Shown here piece after piece: positions 1-8,172 of a DNA stretch of 64,000 nucleotides. Position 1 is the stretch's first letter. Every line of letters begins with the position of its first letter. The notes under the pieces are model-generated. The model searched no databases and had not been told where the DNA came from. It saw nothing but the letters and a program-made list of their open reading frames with translations. Origin of the DNA: Bradyrhizobium sp. 141 (GTDB lineage: Bacteria > Pseudomonadota > Alphaproteobacteria > Rhizobiales > Xanthobacteraceae); contig NZ_JADPKR010000013.1 in NCBI RefSeq assembly GCF_023074055.1, positions 434,001 through 498,000 of the forward strand, read 5' to 3'. The translations under genes were made by a program, and so were the position numbers.

Positions 1-901
1 GCTCCGGATGCTCGCGGACCCAGCTTTCCACCACGCTCGTGATCGCCTGCGTCGTGCCCTGGATGTCGATCTTGCCGTCGGCATCGCGGACCGGCTTGAT
101 CTCATCGGTGAGCTCGCCGCGAAAGCGGCCGCCGGGCAGGCGGATGATGCGGGCGCCGTGGATCGGGCATTCGATCTGGCGCAAGAGGCGCGCCAGCATC
201 GGATTGGCGCGGGTCTTGCGGCCGAAAAAGGTGACCTCGACGCCGCCGGTCAGGTACTGGTCGATCAGCATGGCGACGTGCTTGCCGTCCTTCAGCGCCT
301 GCGCGAGTCGCAGCGGCGCATCGCGGCCCGCAGGGATCAGCGTACCCATGTTGACCTGGCGCATCTCCTGGATGATGCGGTCGGCCGAGGCGATGTTCGG
401 ACGGCGGTAGAGGATCGCGGTATCCAGCCCGTGCGCGACGGCGGCGAGCGCCGGCAATTCCCAATTGGCGAGATGCGCGGCGAAGATCAGCGCCGGCTTG
501 CCGTCGTCGCGGATCTGGTCGAACAGCTCGATGCTGCGCTTGGGGAGTTCGATCCGGCTCTTCTCCGGATGGTCGCGATCGTAGTCCCAGACGTGGTCCA
601 TATGGGCGAACTCGGCGCCGACGCGGCCGAGATTGTCCCAGACACCCATCAGGATGGCTTCGATCTCTTCAGCCGACTTTTCCGGAAATGCCGCGGTGAG
701 GTTGGCGCGACCGATGCGGTGCTCGCGCAGGCGCGGGCCGATCGTCTTGGTGACGCGCGCGAAAAAGTCCGAGGTCTTGACCGGATCGAAATAGCGTGTG
801 GTCCGCAGCATGGCGACGGTGGCGGCGCCGATCAGGCCTCCGCTGACCGACTTGGCTGCATTCCGCGCGCGAATCTTCGTGCTGATAGGAATCAGCGCCA
901 T
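1..901 (-). CDS. lpxXL: Lipid A VLCFA acyltransferase LpxXL, 3' end cut by window edge
   Basis: Inner-membrane acyltransferase of the LpxL/HtrB family. In rhizobia, LpxXL transfers the very-long-chain hydroxy fatty acid from AcpXL to lipid A. I read 300 codons from an ATG at 901 to the window edge without a stop, so the C-terminus is missing. The HX4E catalytic motif of the family is visible as HLANWE, about residue 168. The downstream FFGRKTRANP and LPGGRFRGELTDE blocks are also typical. The N-terminus starts with a short basic stretch followed by a weak hydrophobic segment. The start lies 8 bp after the fabF1XL stop, so the gene is the fifth member of this operon. The role is well supported by the neighbours; assignment to LpxXL rather than another LpxL paralogue rests on that context. 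Confidence 0.88.
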   Translation of the reverse strand, partial: MALIPISTKIRARNAAKSVSGGLIGAATVAMLRTTRYFDPVKTSDFFARVTKTIGPRLREHRIGRANLTAAFPEKSAEEIEAILMGVWDNLGRVGAEFAHMDHVWDYDRDHPEKSRIELPKRSIELFDQIRDDGKPALIFAAHLANWELPALAAVAHGLDTAILYRRPNIASADRIIQEMRQVNMGTLIPAGRDAPLRLAQALKDGKHVAMLIDQYLTGGVEVTFFGRKTRANPMLARLLRQIECPIHGARIIRLPGGRFRGELTDEIKPVRDADGKIDIQGTTQAITSVVESWVREHPE

Positions 902-909
902 GCGTCCGA

Positions 910-2187
910 TCAGGCCGGTTCGCGGGTCAGGATCAGCGAGGCGTTCTGGCCGCCGAAGCCGAACGAGTTCGACATGACAGCGGTGACGCGGGCGTCGCGC
1001 GCCGTGTTGCCAACCACGTTGAACAGGATCGTCGGATCCGGGGTCTCGTAGTTGATCGTCGGCGGGATGCGCTGATGCTCGAGCGTGAGCAGCGAGAAGA
1101 TCGCCTCGACCGCGCCGGCGGCCGAGATGGTGTGGCCGACCATCGACTTGTTGGAGGTGACCGGAATCTTCTGCGCGAGTTCACCGAACACGGCCGATGT
1201 CGTGTTGAACTCCATCTTGTCGTTCTCAGGCGTCGCGGTGCCGTGCGCGTTGATGTGGTCGATCTGGTCCGGCGTCATGCCGGCATCGGCCAGCGTCTTG
1301 TTCATGCAGCCGATGATCGGCTTGCCGTCGGGCGAGGAACGGGTGCGATGGAAGGAATCGGTGAGCTCGCCGCAGCCGGCGATCACGCCGAGGATTTTTG
1401 CGCCGCGCGCGACAGCGGCTTCGTAGCTCTCCAGCACGAGGGCGCCTGCGCCTTCGGCCATGACGAAGCCATCGCGGTTCTTGGAGAAGGGGCGGGAGGC
1501 CGCCTGCGGCGGATCGTTCTGGGTCGACAGCGCCGAGAGCAGCGAGAAGCGCACCAGCGCTTCCGGATTCACGGTGCCGTCGGTCGCAACGCAGAGCGCG
1601 GCGTCAGTCTCGCCGCGGCGGATCGCTTCGACGCCGAGCTGGATCGAGGTCGCGCCCGAGGCGCAGGCCGTCGACAGCGAGATCGGCGAGCCCTTGGTGC
1701 CGAAGGTCTCGGCGAGGTACGCGGCCACCGAGCCGAACATGAAGCGGTGGTGATAGGCGCTGTACTTGCCGCCGCCGGAGATGCGCAGCAGATCGTCGTA
1801 ATTGAAATCGGGCGCGCCGACGGCGCGGCCGAGCTCGCGGCGCTGCGGCCATTCCACCTCGACCGGTGCGACCGCGAGGAAGAGGGGGCCCGGGAAGTCG
1901 GCCTTGGCACCAATGCCGGCCTGCGCGAGCGCTTCCTCGGTCACCAATTCAGCCATCCGTTCGGACAGGCCGGTGGACGAGAACGGATCGACGCTGACGA
2001 AATCGACAGTGCCCGCCATCGTGGTCTTCAGACCGTCGACCGGAAAGCGCGTGATGGTACGGATGCCGGATTCGCCGGCGACGAGTTTCGCCCAATTGTC
2101 GGCCTTGCCGGCACCGAGCGAGGTCATGATGCCCATGCCGGTGACGACGACGACGGGGCGCCCGAGTTTGTCGCGTGGTGCAGTCAT
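910..2187 (-). CDS. fabF1XL: Beta-ketoacyl-ACP synthase II-type, VLCFA elongation (FabF1XL)
   Basis: Condensing enzyme that elongates the acyl chain on AcpXL toward the C26-C28 fatty acid of lipid A. The 425-residue protein has the complete KAS II catalytic triad: Cys175 in STACASG, His315 in NAHGTATP and His352 in KSMVGHT. The C-terminal SNSFGFGGQNA motif is present too. It sits 18 bp downstream of fabF2XL, which lacks most of these residues, so this subunit probably supplies the catalysis. In several rhizobia an alcohol-dehydrogenase-like gene (adh2XL) separates fabF1XL from lpxXL. Here the two are adjacent. Confidence 0.93.
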   Translation of the reverse strand: MTAPRDKLGRPVVVVTGMGIMTSLGAGKADNWAKLVAGESGIRTITRFPVDGLKTTMAGTVDFVSVDPFSSTGLSERMAELVTEEALAQAGIGAKADFPGPLFLAVAPVEVEWPQRRELGRAVGAPDFNYDDLLRISGGGKYSAYHHRFMFGSVAAYLAETFGTKGSPISLSTACASGATSIQLGVEAIRRGETDAALCVATDGTVNPEALVRFSLLSALSTQNDPPQAASRPFSKNRDGFVMAEGAGALVLESYEAAVARGAKILGVIAGCGELTDSFHRTRSSPDGKPIIGCMNKTLADAGMTPDQIDHINAHGTATPENDKMEFNTTSAVFGELAQKIPVTSNKSMVGHTISAAGAVEAIFSLLTLEHQRIPPTINYETPDPTILFNVVGNTARDARVTAVMSNSFGFGGQNASLILTREPA

Positions 2188-2205
2188 GTCGATCCCCCGA
2201 GTGAG

Positions 2206-3414
2206 CTAGCTAACTGCCTCGACCAGCGCCATGCCTTCGCCGCGCCAGTGTCCGGCTCCCACCACCACAATCTGGGTGGGCGCTCCCTGCATTTCAATCT
2301 CGGTGCCCGTGGAATCGTTCGGCGGGAACAGCGCACCCCGCGAGATCGACAGCGCGGCGAGCGCAATGCCGAGCGGGAATTGCGTCTCCATGGTGTGACC
2401 GAACATCGTGCCGGTCGAGCGCACCGGGAAGTCGGCGTGGGCCTTCAAGAAGCCGCGCTCCTCCGAGGTCGCGGGCTCCGCACCCGTCGCGCCCGAGATG
2501 ATCGCGCCCTTACCCTCGCGCTTGGGCAGCTTGGCCCACAGTTGCTCCAGCGTCGCGGTCATGTCGCCGCTCTGCTTGCGCCGGGCGAGATCGGCAACGA
2601 CGCTCGACAGCTTCGCGAACGGCTTTGCACCGCGCGCTTCCGCATGTGCCCGCGACTCCAGCACCAGGAAGGCGCCGGCCGAGCCGAGTGCGAAGCCGGG
2701 ATGGTCCTTGCGTGCCCACACGGGGGCGAACTTGTCCTTCAGGTTGAAGTCGCCGAATTCGTAGAGGACGAGCAGGTCCTTGCGCTCGCCATTGTGCGAG
2801 CCGCCGACCAGCGCGATGTCGCTCTCGCCCGAGGCGATGCGCGACAGCGCGATACGGGCGGCATCGGCGCCGGCAACCTCTTCGCCCATGAAGGTGCGCG
2901 AGGTGCCGCCAAGACCGTGCACGATGGCGATGTTGCCGGCGAGCAGGTTGGAGAGCTGCGCCAGGAACAAAGTGGGGCGCAAATCGCTCATCAGCCGTTC
3001 GTTGAGGAAGCCGGGCGCGTTCGCCCCCTTGGCCTCGGCGGTAAGCACGCCAGTGTCGACATTGAGATCGCGCTCGCCGCCGCCGGCGGCCACCACCATG
3101 TCGATCTTCGACAGGATGTCCTTGTTGCCCTTGATCCCGGCGGAATCGAGCGCAAGGCCCGCCGCATAGGTGCCGATGCGCTGCCAGGCTTCCATCTGGC
3201 GCTGGTCGCCCTTCTTCGGGATCTGGCTGTCGAAGGTAACAGGCATCAAGGGATGCACGATGTAGGGGGCAAAACCCTTCTCGTCGACATTGATGCGCTT
3301 CTCCTGAAGCGCGGCCCAGTTGGCGTCCAGGCCCTCGCCGAGCGAGGTGGCGAGTCCAATGCCGGTGATCCAGACTTCGGTCTGGTCTGGCTTCGTAGCG
3401 GAAGTGTCAGTCAT
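2206..3414 (-). CDS. fabF2XL: KAS-like protein without the catalytic Cys (FabF2XL, chain-length-factor-like)
   Basis: 402-residue thiolase-fold protein, second gene of the rhizobial fabF pair in the acpXL operon. The N-terminal VWITGIGLATSLGEGL and the internal GESDIALVGGS blocks are KAS-like. The nucleophile elbow, however, reads FMGEEVAGADA (about 175-185), with Glu where KAS enzymes have the catalytic Cys. The first catalytic His is also missing: ISGATGAEP replaces NAHGT near 306-314. Only the GH of TMFGHT (His340) remains. This pattern resembles the chain-length factor of type II polyketide synthases, which has Gln at the Cys position and works as a partner of an active KAS. I infer a structural or length-setting role with FabF1XL. 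The start ATG lies 2 bp after the fabZXL stop. Confidence 0.85.
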   Translation of the reverse strand: MTDTSATKPDQTEVWITGIGLATSLGEGLDANWAALQEKRINVDEKGFAPYIVHPLMPVTFDSQIPKKGDQRQMEAWQRIGTYAAGLALDSAGIKGNKDILSKIDMVVAAGGGERDLNVDTGVLTAEAKGANAPGFLNERLMSDLRPTLFLAQLSNLLAGNIAIVHGLGGTSRTFMGEEVAGADAARIALSRIASGESDIALVGGSHNGERKDLLVLYEFGDFNLKDKFAPVWARKDHPGFALGSAGAFLVLESRAHAEARGAKPFAKLSSVVADLARRKQSGDMTATLEQLWAKLPKREGKGAIISGATGAEPATSEERGFLKAHADFPVRSTGTMFGHTMETQFPLGIALAALSISRGALFPPNDSTGTEIEMQGAPTQIVVVGAGHWRGEGMALVEAVS

Positions 3415-3416
3415 GG

Positions 3417-3881
3417 CTATACGGCCTGTTGCGGAAAGCCGACGCGCTCGGCGACTTTCGCCATGTACCCGCGCATATCCGCATTGGGGAAGGGAATCAG
3501 AGTGAAGGTCAGCGCCGAGTTGGCGCGCAGCTTGCCGCCGACCCTGATCTTGGCTTCGGTCATGGCGTAGCCGGAGCCTTCATGCGTGAGGCTCGCCTCG
3601 ATGCTCATGAGATCGCCCGGATAGACCGAACCGCGGACCTTGGCCTCCTTCACGGCGGCAAGGATCGGCATGCGCTCGAACTTGAACACGCCGAGCTGAA
3701 GCCAGCCCGAGGCCTGCGCCATCGATTCGATCAGGAGCACGCCGGGCATCAAGGGGTAGCCCGGGAAGTGCCCCTCGAAGATGGTGCTCTCCTTCGGGAC
3801 CAAGGCTTCGACGACGATCGTCTTCTCGTCGACCTTGAGGTCGACGATGCGATCGATCATGTGGAAGTATTCGAGTTGCAT
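3417..3881 (-). CDS. fabZXL: 3-hydroxyacyl-ACP dehydratase of VLCFA synthesis (FabZXL)
   Basis: Hot-dog-fold dehydratase that removes water from 3-hydroxyacyl-AcpXL in each VLCFA elongation cycle. The family active site is clear: GHFPGYPLMPGVLLIESMAQ contains catalytic His38 and Glu52, numbered from the start chosen here. The frame is open 12 codons further upstream, but those codons would run into the end of acpXL. The ATG at 3881 gives MQLEYFHMIDRI, the normal N-terminus, 10 bp after the acpXL stop. At 154 residues the length fits FabZ/FabA-like proteins. Confidence 0.9.
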   Translation of the reverse strand: MQLEYFHMIDRIVDLKVDEKTIVVEALVPKESTIFEGHFPGYPLMPGVLLIESMAQASGWLQLGVFKFERMPILAAVKEAKVRGSVYPGDLMSIEASLTHEGSGYAMTEAKIRVGGKLRANSALTFTLIPFPNADMRGYMAKVAERVGFPQQAV

Positions 3882-3891
3882 GACCGAGCGC

Positions 3892-4179
3892 TTAGGCGCT
3901 CGCGCCCTTGGCCGCAACCAGTTCGTCGATGCGGGCGCACAGGTTTTTCAGCACGAAATACTGCTCGGTGGTCGCTTTGCCGTCGTTGACCTCCTGGGTC
4001 CATTTTTCCAGCGGCAGCTTGATGCCGAACTGCTTGTCGATCGCGAACGCGATGTCCAGGAAATCGAGGCTGTCGATGCCGAGATCATCGATGGCATGGC
4101 TATCTGGCGTGATCGTGTCGCGCGGAATGTCGCAGGTTTCAGCGATGATCGTGGCGACCTGATCGAATGTGGAAGACAT
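3892..4179 (-). CDS. acpXL: Specialised acyl carrier protein AcpXL
   Basis: 95-residue acyl carrier protein dedicated to VLCFA synthesis for lipid A. The phosphopantetheine attachment site is Ser37 in [10 protein letters not shown]. The protein is longer than the housekeeping ACP (about 78 residues), as is usual for AcpXL. A GTG lies directly before the ATG. I chose the ATG at 4179 because an AAAGG Shine-Dalgarno core is 7-8 bp upstream. It is the first gene of the acpXL-fabZXL-fabF2XL-fabF1XL-lpxXL operon, so the promoter should lie in the 237 bp upstream. Confidence 0.93.
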   Translation of the reverse strand: MSSTFDQVATIIAETCDIPRDTITPDSHAIDDLGIDSLDFLDIAFAIDKQFGIKLPLEKWTQEVNDGKATTEQYFVLKNLCARIDELVAAKGASA

Positions 4180-4416
4180 CACTAAGCCTTTGATATATTG
4201 CGGATATTTTTCAGGTTATCCAGAGTGGCACGGTGGGTGGGCATCGCGCCCCTGATGACGCCCTCAAACCCCCCTCTGGCCGGGTCGAAAGCCCGTATAT
4301 CGGAGCGCCGCCCTGAGTTCAATGGAGCCGGGCAGGCGAGGAGACGGGGCTGGGGACGCCCGCCGGAGCCCTTTCCGCCGGGGCCGGCGGCAGATCGGGC
4401 CTAGAGCAGATTGAGC

Positions 4417-4758
4417 CTAGATATGTGGCGTCGTGATCTTGACGCAGTCGCGACGGCCCATCAGCACGCAATCCTGAGTCCGGCGCAGGTCGGCGATGCT
4501 GACCGCGAGCCAAATTCCGATTGCAGTCAGCGCGATGGTAAAGGCCAGCGCCGCGATGTTGGCGAGCATGCGACGGCGGAAGTCGTCCGGCTCGGCACGG
4601 GGCTGCTCGTAGCGTGACAGGTCCAACGGTTCGGGTGCGACGCGCAACGGCTGCACGGTGCCGCCGCCGCGGTGGGCCGTCGGGGAAGGGGAGTTGCGCG
4701 GCCTGAACTGGAGCACCCGGTGCTCGTCGTCAGAGCTTATGGGCCGCTGGCTATTCAT
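4417..4758 (-). CDS. Hypothetical single-pass membrane protein
   Basis: 113-residue protein of unknown function. The first 60 residues are polar and rich in Pro, Arg and Ser. One transmembrane segment follows at about residues 68-90 (IAALAFTIALTAIGIWLAV). A short C-terminal tail contains two Cys residues (RTQDCVLMGRRDCVK), which could form a disulfide if the tail is periplasmic. It stands alone between the acpXL operon and a divergent ParB-like gene. I recognise no family. Confidence 0.75.
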   Translation of the reverse strand: MNSQRPISSDDEHRVLQFRPRNSPSPTAHRGGGTVQPLRVAPEPLDLSRYEQPRAEPDDFRRRMLANIAALAFTIALTAIGIWLAVSIADLRRTQDCVLMGRRDCVKITTPHI

Positions 4759-5096
4759 GGGGCTGGGATCACTCCGAAGCAGCGGTTTTAGATAGCATAG
4801 GTGGTGAACGCGTGGCAGAAAATCTTCTCAATGCCTGCGTGCATTCGTGCGCTTGCACTATTTGTACATGGATCAGTGTGGAGCGATCGCGGAACCAGCC
4901 GTCATATCGGCGGCAGGACCGAGGATTGCGTTGCAACAACGGGCATAGCGATGGCCAAGGACTTCACGCCTTCGTTCCCGTCTACATGGGCTTGTGATCT
5001 CCGCGTCCTTCCGAACACGTGTTGTCGCCGCAACGCCCATGTCATAGTCGAGGGAACCTAGATCACCAGTCCCAACCATGCGAGGGGCCTTCGACC
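4759..5096. other. Intergenic region between divergent genes
   Basis: 338 bp between the minus-strand membrane-protein gene and the plus-strand ParB-like gene. It must hold both promoters. Short open frames exist on both strands, but none has a convincing ribosome-binding site or protein-like composition. I see no repeat or RNA structure. Confidence 0.5.
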
Positions 5097-5726
5097 ATGA
5101 CCACGACCAACGCGCGCGAGCCGAGAGTGCATCCGGTCCCGATCCTGTCGCTCCGGCCGACGCAGATGACGGTCGGCATGCGCGAGGTCAAGGAGAAGCG
5201 CCAGCGCTGGCGCGAGCATGACAAGAAGAAGCAGGCCGATCTGCTCGGCAAGCACATGATCCCCGTCGTCTATGGTCCGGACGAGCGCTACTACGTGATC
5301 GACCATCATCATCTCGGCCGCGCGCTGCACGATGAAGGCGTCAAGCAGGTGCTGGTGACCATCGTCGGGGACCTCCGCATGGTCGAGCGCGAGGCGTTCT
5401 GGGGTGTGATGGACAACAAGCGCTGGGTCTACCCTTACGACGCCAAGGGCGGGCGGCGGGGGTTCCGCGACCTGCCGAAATCGATCGCCGATCTCAAGGA
5501 CGATCCGTTCCGCAGCCTTGCCGGCGAATTGCGCCGCATGGGCGGCTTCGCCAAGGATACCACGCCGTTCTCCGAATTTCTGTGGGCCGACTTCCTGCGC
5601 CGAAAACTCTCGCGCAAGGTGGTGGAGGCCGATTTCGACAAGGCCATCGAGAAGGGGATGTCCGCGGCCAAGAGCAAGGATGCGATCTATCTGCCCGGCT
5701 GGTGCGGTCCGGCGGACGATGATTAG
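5097..5726 (+). CDS. ParB-like nuclease-domain protein (ParBc_2 type)
   Basis: 209-residue protein with the fold signature of the stand-alone ParB-like family: HPVPILSLRPTQMTVGMREV at the N-terminus, then HMIPVVYGPDERYYVIDHHH (about 53-72) and an Arg-rich helical C-terminus. Such proteins lack the helix-turn-helix of chromosome-partitioning ParB, and their cellular role is not established. The ATG at 5097 is chosen because GAGGGG lies about 10 bp upstream; the open frame extends 26 codons further without a better site. The last 9 codons (WCGPADDD and stop) recur at 6369-6399. Confidence 0.75.
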   Translation: MTTTNAREPRVHPVPILSLRPTQMTVGMREVKEKRQRWREHDKKKQADLLGKHMIPVVYGPDERYYVIDHHHLGRALHDEGVKQVLVTIVGDLRMVEREAFWGVMDNKRWVYPYDAKGGRRGFRDLPKSIADLKDDPFRSLAGELRRMGGFAKDTTPFSEFLWADFLRRKLSRKVVEADFDKAIEKGMSAAKSKDAIYLPGWCGPADDD

Positions 5727-5728
5727 AG
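5698..5728 (+). repeat. 31-bp direct repeat, copy 1 (3' end of the ParB-like gene)
   Basis: Starts GCTGGTGCGGTCC and ends GATTAGAG; it contains the last codons and stop of the ParB-like gene. Copy 2 at 6369-6399 differs at one base, a synonymous GAT/GAC change in an Asp codon. Confidence 0.9.
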
Positions 5729-5799
5729 GTATCAGGAATCGGGTGTTGTGATTCACCCCGTGCCTCTAGTGAGCTGACCATTATGCGCGGCCGCTCGCG

Positions 5800-5955
5800 T
5801 CAGTCGCGCTGGAAGATCCTGGCGCCGGGGTAGGCGCGGCGGGCGTAGGTGATCACCAGCGCGCGGTCCTGGGTGTCCAGGAACGGCGTTCGGATCCGGC
5901 ACGACCCGACGATGAGGTGCCACAGGCCATTGAGTTTCTGGATCACGACTTTCAT
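5800..5955 (-). CDS. Small hypothetical protein, 51 aa
   Basis: Basic 51-residue protein (MKVVIQKLNGLWHLIV...) with a single Cys. The ATG at 5955 is preceded by AAGGA at a spacing of about 9 bp, and the coding frame has normal GC-rich third positions. Longer frames through this region lack a good start. Short proteins of this shape are common in Bradyrhizobium. No function can be assigned. Confidence 0.6.
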   Translation of the reverse strand: MKVVIQKLNGLWHLIVGSCRIRTPFLDTQDRALVITYARRAYPGARIFQRD

Positions 5956-6210
5956 TTGAGTATTCCTTGATGACTCCCGTTCCAGCGAACGCTGCTTGTC
6001 GCCTTTGGGGCCGCAGCCGCACAATTCTCGACATGCCGGCGATCTGCTGCAAAATACGTCGACCATTGTTAGTTGGTTACGGCACGCGCCCAGATAAGCC
6101 GCGTCTCATCACAGCCGCTTGAGCGAAATCAAAATCTGCGTCCACGAAACCGTCCTGAAACAGAGCCGTCCCATCTCTATGGTGTAGACGAGCTCACACA
6201 GGAGGCGAAC

Positions 6211-6354
6211 ATGCGCCGTCTGGTTTTCGTAATTGCCTTGCTCGCGGTTGCTTCGGCAGGAATCTCGGCATCGTTTGCCGCCGTTCATCACGCCAAGTCG
6301 TTGACGTTCGCAGAGCGCTTTGCTCCGGCACTCGAGTTGATGGCGAAGCGCTAG
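6211..6354 (+). CDS. Small secreted hypothetical protein, 47 aa
   Basis: 47-residue precursor with a typical signal peptide (MRRLVFVIALLAVASAGISA) and a short mature part of about 25 residues. GGAGG lies 5 bp upstream of the ATG, which is strong support for translation. Function unknown. The copy-2 repeat begins 15 bp after its stop. Confidence 0.65.
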   Translation: MRRLVFVIALLAVASAGISASFAAVHHAKSLTFAERFAPALELMAKR

Positions 6355-6368
6355 CGGCAAAGCGCCTC

Positions 6369-6399
6369 GCTGGTGCGGTCCGGCGGACGACGATTAGAG
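6369..6399 (+). repeat. 31-bp direct repeat, copy 2 (orphan tail of a ParB-like gene)
   Basis: 30 of 31 bases match 5698-5728. Read in frame it encodes WCGPADDD and a stop, with one synonymous difference. No upstream homology to the ParB-like gene is visible, so this looks like the remnant of a deleted paralogue or a recombination scar. Confidence 0.85.
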
Positions 6400-6447
6400 C
6401 GTCCGCCGAAGCGCGGCGATTGCATCGCTGCGCGCGAGCCTATGGCT

Positions 6448-7362
6448 TCAACCGGCCCCGTCTCGATCGATGGTCCGCAGCCGCACGAAGGCTGCCCAGG
6501 CCTGCGGATACTCCTTGCCGGCGGGATCGATCGCAAGCAGCGCGCAGCGTGCTTGCTTGATCTCTTCCGATGACACACGCTTCGTCGGAGCCTGCAATTT
6601 TCTCGACTGCTCCCAGCGGGCCTCGATATCCTTTGCAAGCGCCAAGGCCTCAGCGGCTGTTCGCTCCTGCGCCGATTTCACCGGGCATTGGCCCGAGGCG
6701 AGCGCCGGCCATGCGACCGGCGGCCGATCGGCCTGCCAGATGGGTTCGCTCTCCGGTGCGGCCTTCACCTCCGAACCTGAAGGCCGCCCTGCCGGCGCCG
6801 GTCCTGTCCCGACCGGACCCGACGAGGGGCCCGATCCTGGCGCGACCGCTGCTGTCTGCGCGGCGAGTTGGCCAAGCTGTTGCTCCATTGTCCCGCCGGT
6901 GGATTGAGGGATGACCTTTCCGACGACCTTGGCCACCGCCAGCGCGCCGGGTGCTATCGGCATTTGTTGTTCGGCAGTCCTGACATCGGCCGCGGTTGGG
7001 CACGACTTGTAGGGAGAGTGCTGGGAGGTAATCCGGCCGTCGTCGTCGACCCGGGCGAAGTCGCTGGCGACGGTGTAAACGAACGCGGCATCGATGGAGT
7101 GGCCGGCCTTGTTCTTCGCTTTCACCGCGCCGCATACGTATCGCGCAGCGTCTGCCTCGACTGTTCGCAGGCCGCTGAAATGAGCCGAACTCGGCTCGAT
7201 GAGCATGCGAGAGACCGCCGCTCGGGCCTTGCGATGCTCAGACTGAAGCATGCTCCATATTTCATCGGGATTGATGACGTCGGGCTGAAAGTTCCACGCG
7301 TAGCCAACTCCGAAGAATGCTGCGCCGATGCACGTCGCGATGATGGATGCTCGCAGGTTCAT
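6448..7362 (-). CDS. Hypothetical membrane-anchored protein
   Basis: 304-residue protein with an N-terminal signal anchor (MNLRASIIATCIGAAFFGVGYAW). A polar region contains a YVCGAVKAKNKAG stretch typical of uncharacterised Bradyrhizobium exported proteins. A Pro/Gly-rich linker (about 165-200) and a charged helical C-terminus follow. The ATG at 7362 has AAAGGG about 10 bp upstream; a GTG 8 codons earlier is less likely. No catalytic motif is recognised. Confidence 0.7.
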   Translation of the reverse strand: MNLRASIIATCIGAAFFGVGYAWNFQPDVINPDEIWSMLQSEHRKARAAVSRMLIEPSSAHFSGLRTVEADAARYVCGAVKAKNKAGHSIDAAFVYTVASDFARVDDDGRITSQHSPYKSCPTAADVRTAEQQMPIAPGALAVAKVVGKVIPQSTGGTMEQQLGQLAAQTAAVAPGSGPSSGPVGTGPAPAGRPSGSEVKAAPESEPIWQADRPPVAWPALASGQCPVKSAQERTAAEALALAKDIEARWEQSRKLQAPTKRVSSEEIKQARCALLAIDPAGKEYPQAWAAFVRLRTIDRDGAG

Positions 7363-7780
7363 GAGATGGCGCCCTTTAGCAGGCACGACTCGTCCGCATC
7401 TCCGCCCGTGGTCTTGGCGGAAACTGTAGAGGTTGTGCCGAAGTGTTTGCGCTAGTAGGGGGCGAGACTCTTAATAAAGCGTGTGAGATTGTAGAATTGA
7501 TTCGGTTCCCGTTAGGCGGGAACTTTATTTCCTTGCTGGCGGCGTCATTGTTACACGCCCATCGTCTGCGGCCGCGCTGCTCGCGGACTGTCTTTGGAGC
7601 AAGCAAGGGGCGGCTGAATTCGACGGGCCAGCGACATCGCGTCCCAGGCACGGCTTGACATGCCGCAAATGCGTGCCCGTGCCGGTCGGTACTGTCCGCC
7701 TGCATGATTGTCGAAGCAGCGTTGCGCCCCGGTGTCGAGGGCGAGGTGGGCTCCAGGTCATGCTGACTGGAGACATCACA
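7363..7780. other. Intergenic region with a 7-bp-arm hairpin
   Basis: 418 bp between divergent genes. It contains an inverted repeat at 7505-7523 (arms GTTCCCG and CGGGAAC, 5-base loop) followed by CTTTATTT. This could end a transcript on the plus strand, but no plus-strand gene precedes it. Nothing else is recognised. Confidence 0.4.
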
Positions 7781-7948
7781 ATGAGCCTCATCTTTCGCAT
7801 CGTCTTTATCATCGCCGGCGCGGTCACCGCGCTGTTCGTCGCGCGTGATGCCCTGAACTTCACCATCATTCAGACCTTTGTCGCCGTCCTGCTCGTGACG
7901 GCCATCGTGGGCGCTGGAAGTCTCTGGAGCCTGCGGCGGAAGACGTGA
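7781..7948 (+). CDS. Small two-helix membrane protein, 55 aa
   Basis: 55 residues with two predicted membrane helices (about 3-19 and 29-47) and a basic C-terminus (RRKT). GGAG lies 9 bp upstream of the ATG at 7781; the open frame continues upstream without a good initiation site. Function unknown. Confidence 0.6.
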   Translation: MSLIFRIVFIIAGAVTALFVARDALNFTIIQTFVAVLLVTAIVGAGSLWSLRRKT

Positions 7949-8172
7949 GCAAGGCAGAACGTGGCGGTTCGGCCGGTCATCGCGGCGAGTGCGGCGGTGG
8001 ATCGTCAGCGGCGGGAATTCATGCAGTCAGAGGAAGGCGAGCGCGAGACGCTAAGGCCATTTCATTAGAACAGATCCAGTCTACATAGATTCTACGACAC
8101 GAACGTCCAAAAGACTTTGATTGTGCGTTCGGAGTCTCTGCATGGTCGTTCCCGTAAATTCGGGGACTGGGA

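Noticed and set aside
8..1051. Long plus-strand open frame antisense to lpxXL
   Set aside because: It is rich in Arg, Asp and Ala with no domain, while the opposite strand carries the HLANWE acyltransferase motif; typical antisense frame of GC-rich DNA.
1075..3570. 831-codon plus-strand open frame across the fabF genes
   Set aside because: Low-complexity Arg/Ala/Gly-rich translation lying opposite two clear KAS-fold genes; no start signal.
4801..5079. Short open frames on both strands before the ParB-like gene
   Set aside because: No ribosome-binding sites and atypical composition (many Cys, Thr, His).
8040..8172. Possible Irr or Fur box upstream of the TonB receptor
   Set aside because: TTAGAAC and GATTCTAC half-sites are about 25 bp apart and do not form a recognisable operator.
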